Shown: piece after piece, positions 44,698-53,552 of the stretch
How positions within the stretch are numbered: the first letter of the stretch is position 1
Layout of the letters: each line of letters opens with the position of its first letter
The notes under the pieces: model-generated
What the model saw: only the letters and a program-made list of their open reading frames with translations
Database searches by the model: none
Told to the model about the DNA's origin: nothing
NCBI GenBank assembly: GCA_023313575.1
Contig: JAJTTP010000006.1
Coordinates: 2,480,001 to 2,544,000, forward strand
From: Eutypella sp. D-1
Taxonomy: Eukaryota; Ascomycota; Sordariomycetes; Xylariales; Diatrypaceae
DNA length: 64,000 bases
Direction of reading: 5' to 3'
Program-made: the position numbers and the translations under genes

Positions 44698-44808
44698 TGC
44701 ACTGCCCGAGAATCGAACTCGGCTCACCCGCTTTCTCCAGACCTTCAGGGCCTGTCCAAAACAGTTACGAATGGGAAGCGGATATGATAACCACTACACT
44801 AGCAGTGC
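44698..44808 (-). tRNA. tRNA-Gly (anticodon CCC) with a 39-nt intron
   Basis: On the minus strand the acceptor stem GCACTGC (44808-44802) pairs perfectly with GCAGTGC, with discriminator A at 44698. The D arm is GTGT/TCAT with loop AGTGGTTA. The anticodon stem TCCGC pairs with GCGGG. The loop reads TT-CCC-A, giving anticodon CCC. The intron between positions 37 and 38 spans 44733-44771 (39 nt). The T arm is CCGAG-TTCGATT-CTCGG. The mature length is 72 nt. D-stem pair 13-22 is T-T. A T5 terminator follows. Confidence 0.92.
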
Positions 44809-45178
44809 TGGCGTCATTGGAGTGCTAGAAATCGATCTAAATGTTCTACTTGAACAGAGGATTTGCTACGATCGAAAGAGGGGACCTAGGGCCTGATTCG
44901 AGGAATTCCTGCAGGGTTTCAGCTGTTGTGGATCCTGGAACACCATAAAAGTGGACCAGATAGTTACCGGTCACCTGGAAAGACGTGCAGATACGCGTAT
45001 TTCGAGACCTGCTTGTGCTAGGAAATTGTGATATTTTTGGGAATTCTCCCCTCGCAGGCGTATGTATATAAGGCAGAGCAGTGGGCTGTAGCAATCACCT
45101 AGAGACTATGAGTCTATTATGCCTTGAAAAATCCATCAATTACAATACGTTTACATTACCATCTCTCCCAGTGTCGAT
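44809..45178. other. Short intergenic between tRNA-Gly and the small membrane protein gene
   Basis: 370 bp containing the upstream region of the plus-strand gene at 45179. No element is recognisable. The minus frame 45094-44846 is not convincing. Confidence 0.4.
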
Positions 45179-45535
45179 ATGCTGTCAACTCGTCTAGGAA
45201 TGCCCTTACGGAGGCTTGGCGGAAAGGCCCATAGTAGTGTACGACTGTCTCTTTTAGCTCGACCACCACCACGGTCGCCGACCCCGTTCAGCAATCTAAT
45301 GCGGTTCTCAACTCAACCAGAACCTCGACGCGCTCCGGAGCAGGCGAAAAATGATGAACAAAAGCTTCCCGAGAACCCATCGATGCCGCAGGTCAGCTTC
45401 AAGGACCTCGGCATGAGCCGCAACGTCAAGGTGTTCGTCTACCTGGTTATAGGCGTACTCGGAACCATGGAGTCCATCTTCTGGGCCAAGGCGATCTGGC
45501 GGTGGTACAAAGGTGGAGAGGAGGAGAAATCCTGA
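45179..45535 (+). CDS. Small single-TM protein, probably mitochondrial; function unknown
   Basis: A single exon of 118 aa. Residues 1-45 are Arg/Ser/Leu-rich with almost no acidic residues (MLSTRLGMPLRRLGGKAHSS, then SVRLSLLARPPPRSP and MRFSTQ), the profile of a mitochondrial presequence. Residues 46-75 are polar. One TM segment follows at about 83-103 (FVYLVIGVLGTMESIFWAKA), then a short basic/acidic tail ending WRWYKGGEEEKS. The pattern 'SFKDLG..R.VK' before a single TM with 'E.IFWAK' matches my memory of small conserved ascomycete mitochondrial inner-membrane proteins, but I cannot name it. The ATG at 45179 gives the best presequence. The next gene starts 368 bp downstream on the same strand. 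Confidence 0.72.
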   Translation: MLSTRLGMPLRRLGGKAHSSVRLSLLARPPPRSPTPFSNLMRFSTQPEPRRAPEQAKNDEQKLPENPSMPQVSFKDLGMSRNVKVFVYLVIGVLGTMESIFWAKAIWRWYKGGEEEKS

Positions 45536-45903
45536 GTGTCGAAGGACAAATCCCGAATATGCTGGATTGGAAGAGGCGTGTCGACCTCGGGTCGTGTAGT
45601 ACTATCTTTCTTCCTGTGCTTAATGCCCTGCTCAGTTACGAGGCTTCGGAGCGATACGAATGGCCTACGGGTCTTCGGCCCGCAGCCGAATCGACAATCG
45701 TTCCGCCCAGGGTGTTGAGCCGACCTTTAGCCGTGGAGCATCTACCAGTATCCAAGGACCCCTACATCATTAACTAGAGCGTCGGTGAAGATATGTATGT
45801 ATACGGGGCGACTTGTAATTAAAAGGAAATAGACATGAATTGTTCTTGTTTAAAACAGTGATTTGACTGAGTACCGACAAGACGACTTCAACTTCAAGCT
45901 GCC
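45536..45903. other. Spacer between the small mitochondrial protein and MFS genes
   Basis: 368 bp containing the 3' UTR of the upstream gene and the MFS promoter. No element is recognisable. Confidence 0.4.
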
Positions 45904-47959
45904 ATGTCGCGTTCCCAGACCTCAATCGTTGAGGCACCGCCTGTTCCTCTCACCGAGTTACCGCCCTTCCACCAACTAGCGAAAGGTGACGATGTAGAGA
46001 CCGCCCCAGTGGAAGAGGTCCCCGCGGGACACGATGTAGTTGATCGTGAGCCGGAGACGCCCTTCTTCAAGCTGATCGTCGCTGGCTATTCGTTCTTCTG
46101 TGCTGGTGCCGGTATGTGTAGTCTCGTCTATCAAAATTAGGTCTTGTAAGCTGATGCATGTTGTAGTATGTGATCTTTCCGTGTTCGCATTCCAACATAG
46201 TCTTGTCTATTTGTGACCTCGTTAATTGATGCTCAAAATGTCGCGTATTAACTGGAAATGCCTTCCCCTCATTTGACAGAATGATGGCACCCTCGGTCCC
46301 CTAGTCCCTTACTTCCTATCATATTGGGGCATCACGACCGGTCATGTAGCTATCATGTAAGTGCTGCGGAAGACCCTTTCTCTTCAAAGAGCGACCACTT
46401 CTTCGGCCGGCACTGGCTGACCAATTGGCCGTTGCACCGTACAGCTATGCGACCACGTTCTCCGGGTGGTTAATCGCCGCGATCTCCAATCCGATCCTCA
46501 CGGCCCATCTAACCCTCGGCCAGCTCTTGTTTCTGGGGGCCTTTCTCCAACTCCTCGCACAATGTCTTAGGCCTTGGTGCTCGCTGCCTCTGTTCTGCGT
46601 CACTTTCTTCATCCAAGCGCTCGGGAGTAAGTCAAGCCAAGCACAGAAAGGAGAAATCAGTACGCCGGCACTTGGTCTTGTGTCGGAACGAAGATAGCTC
46701 TATCCCCGGTGATCTCCCGCATAGAAAATGCATATGCAACTAACCCGTAGATCGTCGTAGTGGCCTACCAGGACGCGCACTCCAACACGTTCGTGAGCGG
46801 GCTGCACAACGTGCCGCACCGGTGGTTGAGCTTCATCCACGCGTGCTACGCGCTCGGCTGCTTCGTGGGACCCCTGATCGCGACGGCCATCGCGACCCGC
46901 TCGGACCCGGCGATCATGGCGGGCGTGGAAGGCTGGCGGCGCGTGTATCTCGTGCTGGTGGCCGTCAGCCTCGTCAATACAGTCGGCGTCCCCGCCGCCT
47001 TCAAAGACACCTTGTGGAGCAGGCTGCGACCGGCGGCAACGGGGACGGCTGAGGGCGACAGCAAAAGGCAGCGTAACAAGGCCGCGCTCCGCGACACCGC
47101 GGGCATTCTAAAGATGAAGGCGCTGTGGATCGTGAGCTTGTTCTACTTTTTCGAGCTGGGCGCCACGATGACCGCGGGGGGCTGGGTGGTCGAGTTCCTG
47201 ACTACGGTGCGAGGCGGCAATCTGGCCAACGTAAGTTGAAATTGTGCCCTCGGCGAATTAATTAGGCATCGTAAAACCAAATACTGACGATTATCCTTTC
47301 TTAGATGGGATACGTTCCCACAGGCTACTACGGTGGCCTCCTGGCCGGGCGTCTCCTCCTGGCCGAGCCGACCTACCGGTTCGGGGAACGGCGCATGCTC
47401 CTCGTGTACAGTGCTATCTGCGTCTGCCTCCAGCTGATCTTCTGGCTGCAGCCTAGCATTGTCGGCAGTGCCGTCGCACTTAGCTTGATGGGCTTCTTTT
47501 TCGGACCCTTCTTCGCGACCGTGAGTTATTCCCAGGCTACCTATCATATAATGTCTCCCTATCCTTTCGTCATCGGTGCTGAGCGAACTTGAACTAATGT
47601 CCGAGGAAAGGGCATGTCAGTGGCCTCGAAGATCTTTCCCAAGGAGACGCAAAATACAGCGCTAGGTAAGTCGCGCTACCTACATGAGGACATCAATGCA
47701 TCCCCTTTCTCGTCCATGTGACAGAATGGTACTATGTGAGCCGCGTCCTCGGAAATCCCGACACTGACGACGAGACACATTCTACGCAGGTTTCATATTC
47801 GTCCTCGCGCAGGCCGGCGGCGCCCTCTTTCCCTCGCTCACGGGTCTGATCGCGACGAATGCGGGCGTCGAGGTGCTGCAGCCCATCGTGCTGGCCCTCA
47901 TAGTGGCCGGTGCCGTGGCCTGGTGGCTTGTCCCCAAGCCACCGGCGCGCACCGACTAA
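45904..47959 (+). CDS. Major facilitator superfamily transporter
   Basis: A 12-TM-class MFS transporter of the plasma or internal membrane; it resembles fungal transporters related to yeast Bsc6 and the FHS group, substrate unknown. Exons: 45904-46111, 46280-46356, 46445-46626, 46761-47230, 47305-47520, 47611-47665 and 47790-47959, about 458 aa. Recognisable pieces: a cytosolic N-terminus, PFFKLIVAGYSFFCAGAG (TM1), NDGTLGPLVPYFLSYWGITT, GMAYQDAHSNTFVSGLHNVP, RWLSFIHACYALGCFVGPLI, LWIVSLFYFFELGATMTAGG, MGYVPTGYYGGLLAGRLLL, LMGFFFGPFFATGMSVASKI and VLAQAGGALFPSLTGLIATN. Splice sites after exon 2 are all in phase. The first intron is anomalous: the good donor at 46112 leaves phase 1, but the good acceptor at 46279 needs phase 0. 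This implies either a one-base change near 46111 or use of the downstream CTAG acceptor at 46304, which would delete the conserved NDGTLGPLV. The locus may be functional or newly broken. Confidence 0.82.
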
Positions 47960-49867
47960 GGCAAGACGATGAATATTTGGTAAATGGCACGAAACCTCAC
48001 GAAAAAAAAAAAAAAGGTTAACAGTTCTTTAGTAGGAAGTGCGACTCCCAAAAAACCAGCCCGAATCACCTGGGGTCGGTATATATCAGCCAAGAACGGA
48101 TACAATACGTCACAAGATAACATAAAAGGGCGAAATGGATCAAGTTTTATTATCGTATATTCATTATGGTGCGGGCACGGACACGGGCACAGGCGCCGTG
48201 ATTTAGGCAATAGTACAAGAGTCCAGCCATATACTAAGTAGGTTCGGTGCGTCCTGCTATCATTCCTCATAAGCCAGGGCTGCTGGGCGTTCCCATCCCA
48301 TCTACGATCTTCAGGGGTTAAGGGGCAAGACTGCAAGTGCCGGCAAGAAACCAGACGGATCTCAAATCCACCGTCACTGATTCTGTTGCCTGCCTGCTGT
48401 ACTATTCCAGTACCTATTAACTAACCTGAGAATTCGAATAATCAGGTAAAGAATTAGAGATAGTTAGTACAGTAAGGTTGTGATTATACACATTCCCCGA
48501 TGTTGTCGCGGCTAGTACTGATGGAACGCTACCGTTTCCATCGTTCTCTCCTGCTGGGCGGCCGCTAAATCCAAGGTAAGGGCCTTCATCTTCGACAATC
48601 GTTGAGGAAAGTCGCCGTGGGTCAATGCGAAATCGATGTCCTTCTGAATCTTTAGTTTGTCTTAAGGGGGTAAGAATGAAGGGTTGTATATGACGCGACC
48701 CTCGTAGTCGATAACGTCGTCATCGGCGTTGAAAAGGAGATCGGCAACTTTTTTCTATATTAATTTTCAGTCTTGTTAGGTAGGTACCTAGGTATGTACA
48801 TCCCCGTCCGCTTTCTTCCAGGGACCTCCAAGCAAGACCAATGCTCTGTAGGCTTCACCAGCTGCCGTCAATTGGTGGCCCGTCAGTTGTTAGTGGAGGC
48901 CCACCCTTAAACTAGTGTACAAGTTGTACTTGAGTGCCTTCCTTAGGTAAGCGGGCGGACGCAAACCCCATCCGGCAAGTTCTTACAAATAGAAAGGAAA
49001 ATTTTCCTCTGACTCTCAACTTCCTCACATCATCTTCTATTCAACAACACCAACGACGACAACTCAATTCGAAAGCAAAGTGAGAAAGAAAGAGAGGACG
49101 AGAAGCACATCACTACTATATCAGTGTAGAGCTCGAAAACACACCAGGGCTCTATGGAGGCTCGCCACACAGGATCATATCGACTACTTAGTTGGACTTG
49201 GTGATGGTGATGGTGATCTAGAAGCAATCGATCATCGACAATCCCATACATCGCCTTCTAACGAACAAGAGGTAGGTTCAGCTCAGCCAGGCAAGCTTTC
49301 AGCTTCCCTATCGACTACGTCGTAGCCGACAGTGGCTTGTCTGATTTTGGCGTTGCGCTACGCTTGTCACCATGTATACATATATAGATGAGAGTTGTCG
49401 AGTTGTGTGTTTCTGATTTTTATAACGCTTCTGCATTTGCTAGAGCTTGCCGCCAGCGACAAATCCCCAAGGCGCGCGAGTGTGGACGATGAAGCAAGAT
49501 GGAACGAAACCCTTGTCGTTGATTTATCTATTCGAGGATCTTCGGCAATCCCGAGCCGCTTTCTGGCATCTATCCCACCTGTTGGGGAGATGCCTGGCGG
49601 CCCGTTGGAGACATTTTTTCAATATTTAGCTTAATTTGATAATTGATGCCCTTTTATTTCGTGGTTGAATGCATTTACTCAGTGTTATGCTCCATGATAC
49701 GACTAATCAATCGCCTTTGGCCACACGCTCAGCGACCCATTTGCACCTTTGCATGCCTCATATCTTGCTCTCTGTGGGTGGTCTAAGGGCCGTCAAAATC
49801 GTGATACACAAATACAACAAGCAATAACCCCTGGTTACCGGTGACGGAGGACCTTGAACCTCACTAC
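47960..49867. other. Intergenic between convergent MFS and GLO2 genes
   Basis: Mostly spacer. A T13-type run on the minus strand (A13 at 48003-48016) lies near the MFS 3' end. TAGGTAGGTACCTAGGTA-type motifs occur at 48778-48796. A possible small gene at 49080-49629 is listed separately. Confidence 0.4.
49080..49629 (+). CDS. Possible small two-exon gene, unrecognised (start not found)
   Basis: An open frame ending WRLATQDHIDYLVGLGDGDG... NEQE meets a GTAGGT donor at 49272. A TTTGCTAG acceptor at 49443 restores the same phase into SLPPATNPQGARVWTMKQDG, continuing to HFFNI and a TAA at 49627-49629. The intron would be 172 nt. The second exon looks more protein-like than chance (TKPLSLIYLFEDLRQSRAAF). 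Against it: no in-frame ATG is found upstream (the frame opens at a GTG at 49080), the first exon is partly a GATGGT repeat, and no family is recognised. It may be a decayed gene or an artefact. Confidence 0.22.
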
Positions 49868-51422
49868 TCACTTGAAGTTGTTCTTCATCTCCCGCAACTT
49901 TGCCATCACTTCAACGGGGTCCGTCTTGCCCGTCGCCTTCCGGATTTCAGGGTCCTGCCAGTTTGGTTGGATTCGTAAGCAAAAGTTCCCATACCATTTG
50001 ACAAATGTAAGAGATGAACGGGATACCTACCTCGACCCGCATGAATACATTGTGTTGCTGCATAAAGTCAGCTGTGATCGTACAGACACAGGGCGCCCCT
50101 CATGATCTAGCCGCCACCTTACCTTCTCATCACCAATGGTGAATTTACCCTGAGTCTCCGCGTTGCTTTCCGCGAAGGACTGCAGCTTCTTGACCGCCTC
50201 GCTCTGCAGAACTGATATGCCGAACTTAACGTTCGCCTTGGTGTACTCGTGGCCGGGCTATACAGCGGTTAAAGATCAGCTTCCGGTCCTAGCCATTGAG
50301 CCCTGTCCGCAGAATAGACTGTAAACTACTCACGTAGACCTTGGTGTCGTCCGGTAGCGCTGCCAGCGTCTTGTTCAGGGCTGTGTGCATCTCCTCCGCC
50401 GTGCCCTCAAAGAACCTTCCACAACCTGGTGCATGTCAGCCAGCCCCCAAATCTCAAGAGCCCCGCCATTACTGACCACCGTGGAAAAGCGTGTCCCCCG
50501 TGAAAACGACCTTCTCGTCGCCGTCCTGCGCGAACCAGCAGATGCTGTCCTGCGTGTGGCAGGGCGTGTAGAGGCCCTTCACGGCGATGTCCCCGAGCTT
50601 AAAGCCATCGCCATTTGGCGGGGTCTGGGTGACGGCCTCACAGTTCTTGCCCCCGATAATGGGGAGCTCTGGAGTTCCAAGGTCGCCGCGCTATGTACAT
50701 GGTGTTACATTAGCTACCTTTCGATGTCGACTCTATGGGAATTGTTAAAGGGGTTCCGCTTACAAGCTTCTGATTTCCGCCTGCATGATCCCAATGACTG
50801 CAACGATTGTCAGAATCGGACCCGCATTTTACACCTCCTGCTATGGAGGGACAGGAATAAGGACGGTGACGATAATACTCACTGATGCGTGTTCACGATA
50901 GCTTTCAGGTTGATCTTGCCGGCCGCGATCGCCTGCTTTAGGACGGGAGATACCCTACACGAGTATCCCCGTTAGTTGATAAAGAAATATTGAATTCCCC
51001 CCTACCCGCCCCGGCGGCCGAGATTACTTACTCCTCGGGATGTGCGGGGTCGATGATGACGGCATCTTTGGACTTGTCGTCGACGAGGAGATAGGAGTAG
51101 TTGTCGCTACTCCCCGTCCCTACACTCCCTTATCAGTACCTCGCTCCTTTCCTCCCGGGTAATAAGTACATACACATGGGAATTGATTGGATGTGCATGG
51201 CGCGGGTAGATGCGAGCTATATGTATATCACGGTGGGGGTCTGGGGTCAGCACGGCGCCTCGAAGAGAACCTTGATGGGCGTTGACTCTATCCTTCCGTA
51301 TTTCTTAAAGGAGAGCGGAGGCGGGATGCCGAGGAAAACCTTACAGTTGCAGTTTGAATGCCTACTTTTCGTGTTGCTCGAGTAGCTGCGAATAAATGTC
51401 TCGTCCTCGCGAGGAGATTCAT
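49868..51422 (-). CDS. GLO2: Hydroxyacylglutathione hydrolase (glyoxalase II) with optional mitochondrial presequence
   Basis: This metallo-beta-lactamase-fold hydrolase splits S-D-lactoylglutathione to D-lactate and glutathione, the second step of methylglyoxal detoxification. Ten exons on the minus strand: 51422-51345, 51216-51174, 51119-51032, 50954-50883, 50797-50764, 50690-50477, 50425-50334, 50257-50123, 50057-50031 and 49954-49868. All phases agree, giving 289 aa from the first ATG. The standard cytosolic form starts at the internal ATG at 51198 ([20 protein letters not shown]), 257 aa, the usual length. The metal ligands are all present: [12 protein letters not shown], the His in YTPCHTQDS, the Asp in [18 protein letters not shown] and the His in [13 protein letters not shown]. 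The first exon encodes an Arg-rich, acid-free leader ([20 protein letters not shown]) in frame with the rest. It resembles a mitochondrial presequence, so two isoforms are likely. The gene ends REMKNNFK, as in other fungal GLO2 proteins. Confidence 0.93.
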
Positions 51423-52027
51423 AGGGTGCAGTAAGTGAGTGGGTGAACGAGTGAGGGAATAGGCGAGCAACTGGCGATACCTTTGTGAGTGTTTGGATTA
51501 TAGGTACAAATCGACCACTTACGGCGCAGATAATTACAAATCACGGGGTTAGTTATCGCCATTCCTCCATCTCGAAACGCGGGCAAACTCCGACTAGGCC
51601 TCGGTAACAATGACGTCGTCTGTTATAAATATGGTGCTCGAAAACTCGATACGAGTTACAGCTGGTCACAGCTGTCACATCGCAGGAGCTCTCAAAAGTA
51701 TACCACTCCCCTTTCATCGTAGGCCCAGCCTGTATAGAGGAGCACATCGGGTCGGATGAGAACAAGTCTATTTCAACCCATATTGATAGCACAACTGACG
51801 CTCTATTTAAGTTATACAAATCTATTCTATGTAGACAGAGATCGCACCTCCTGTGAGATAGATCGTTTGTCTGAGTCTGCTAAACCATCAAACCGAGTAG
51901 TCGTAATGCACAACAAGTACACAATGGTCCATATAGGATCACATGGATATATTCTAGGTAGTCGCGCCATTGCCAATGGTCTAATTGCAATGTTGTATGT
52001 GGCTCAGATCCGCGGGGTGGGACTCGA
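51423..52027. promoter_or_regulatory. Spacer between LAS1 and GLO2 (tandem, minus strand)
   Basis: 605 bp holding the LAS1 3' UTR and the GLO2 promoter. Minus-strand frames here (for example 51819-51553) show no family. Bases 51420-51470 are open in frame with the GLO2 presequence but lie upstream of its first ATG. Confidence 0.45.
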
Positions 52028-53552
52028 TCACACGACACCAATCGGTTTTGGTTTCCACGGTCCCTCGTACCTAGACCAACCTTTCGTCTGGGGCGAAGAC
52101 GACGTCCGATGATCTAGAAGTTGGGGTGGTATCTTCGTGTTTCCCACCGGCATGGTCTCAAGCTCGTTGACGGACTCCCGTAACTCAGCTCGAACCACAT
52201 TCGCATCCCTCGCGGAGCGCGACTTGCCGGTGCCCGCTTCCGCGGCGGGCGGGGCTGCGATGTCTCCTTCGAGTATACCGCGCGATAGCCGCAGGCACCG
52301 AAGAAGCAGCTTTGGATCCTCGGCGGACTCGCCGATCTCGTCCAAGGTGCGCAGGAGCAGCGATTCATCCCACCGTCTCAGCCTTTTATGCAGAGACCTC
52401 TTTGCCGCGGCCTGCGGCTGCGATTCCTCCTCTGCCAACAGGTACTGTAGTAGGAAGTCCCTGCAGGTGGAGGCAGGGATGGAAGCGGTGGCATCTTCGT
52501 ACGGCAGGTTCTTCCAGTAGTAGTGCCAGATCCACGCGAGCGCCTTCCTGGCGGCGGCCCTCAGTTTGAGGAGCGACGGCAGCTGCTCGTGCGTGGCCTG
52601 ATGTCTGAGCTCAACGAAGGTGGCCGGCAGCCCGATGGTCTTGGCCACCGAGTACATGCTCAGCTTGCGCTGCTTGTCTTGCTGGCTGTCTAGGAGGCCG
52701 GTGACGAACCTGAAGTTATGAGAAACATCGTTAGCAACATGGATGTCGTCATGACGGTATCCAGGACCCTGGGGCTTATCACCCCGGCTAGATGCTGCCG
52801 ACTATGCATATGTGGTGTTGGGAGTATACGAGGGTGTCTCGTGACATGTGATACTGCCAGAATGCTACAGCTGGTTTACAGGTTGAGCAGAGGTGATGGG
52901 CTCTTCACTCATATCTACGAGACCCTGCGCTCGCTTACGTATGTCGTGGTTTATGTGTAGCACTTCCTTAGGATGTAAGACCTTTGGTATACTGGGCTGA
53001 TTTCCGGTATGACTAGCTGTGGCAAGGCCGAAAACACCATATGCTAACCAAGGACCAGTACTTCCGAGTTACCTCGTCATACGTAAACCGCCAATGCAAT
53101 TAGACGCGCATAGAAATGGGTGGGGGGAGGAAGAGGTTGTACCGAACTGAAGGTGATAACACAACCATGGTAGTAGACAGGCATATTACGTACCTACTGA
53201 ATGCGGCCGAATACGCAGCTCTGATCGCATAGGAAGACGAGTTGACCCTGGCCCTGGTCTCATGGAGGTCGCTCAGGATGGCGGCCGTCAGGAGGGCGGT
53301 GGACTCGACTAAGTGGGGGCAACCGCCGCGTTGCATCCACATCGAGACCCTCGAGACGGCATGCTGCTGCTCCGCCTCAGCCGCCTCGGTATCGGTTTTC
53401 GGGGTCATGGCAGTAGCAGCACCACCATTGCTGGGGACATCGGCTACCATTGATGGCTGGAGTGGCAGTGGTGGTGGTGACGGGTAGAATTGGCTGCGGA
53501 CCTTCAACAGCTCCGCGCGGTCCCGCCAAGGCGTGTGGATATACTGGACCAT
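52028..53552 (-). CDS. LAS1: Las1-type pre-rRNA processing endonuclease
   Basis: Las1 is the HEPN-domain RNase that, with the kinase Grc3, cuts ITS2 of pre-rRNA during 60S subunit maturation in the nucleolus. Exon 1 is 53552-53194 and exon 2 is 52709-52028, separated by a 484-nt intron (donor GTACGT, branch CTAAC, acceptor TTCAG); 346 aa. The N-terminus [22 protein letters not shown] is followed by [20 protein letters not shown]. Across the junction the frame reads [20 protein letters not shown]. The HEPN active-site motif RHxxTH is intact in [15 protein letters not shown]. The helix [13 protein letters not shown] follows. The C-terminus has the conserved ending [16 protein letters not shown]. 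The N-terminal half contains a Pro/Ala-rich insert ([10 protein letters not shown]). The intron is the longest in the window and contains no obvious second coding exon. Confidence 0.93.

Noticed and set aside
47666..47789. Possible extra MFS exon between 47725 and 47740 (a CAG followed by AATGGTACTATGTGAG)
   Set aside because: The flanking exons join perfectly in phase without it (TALGFIFVLAQAGG), and the tiny segment adds no conserved residues.
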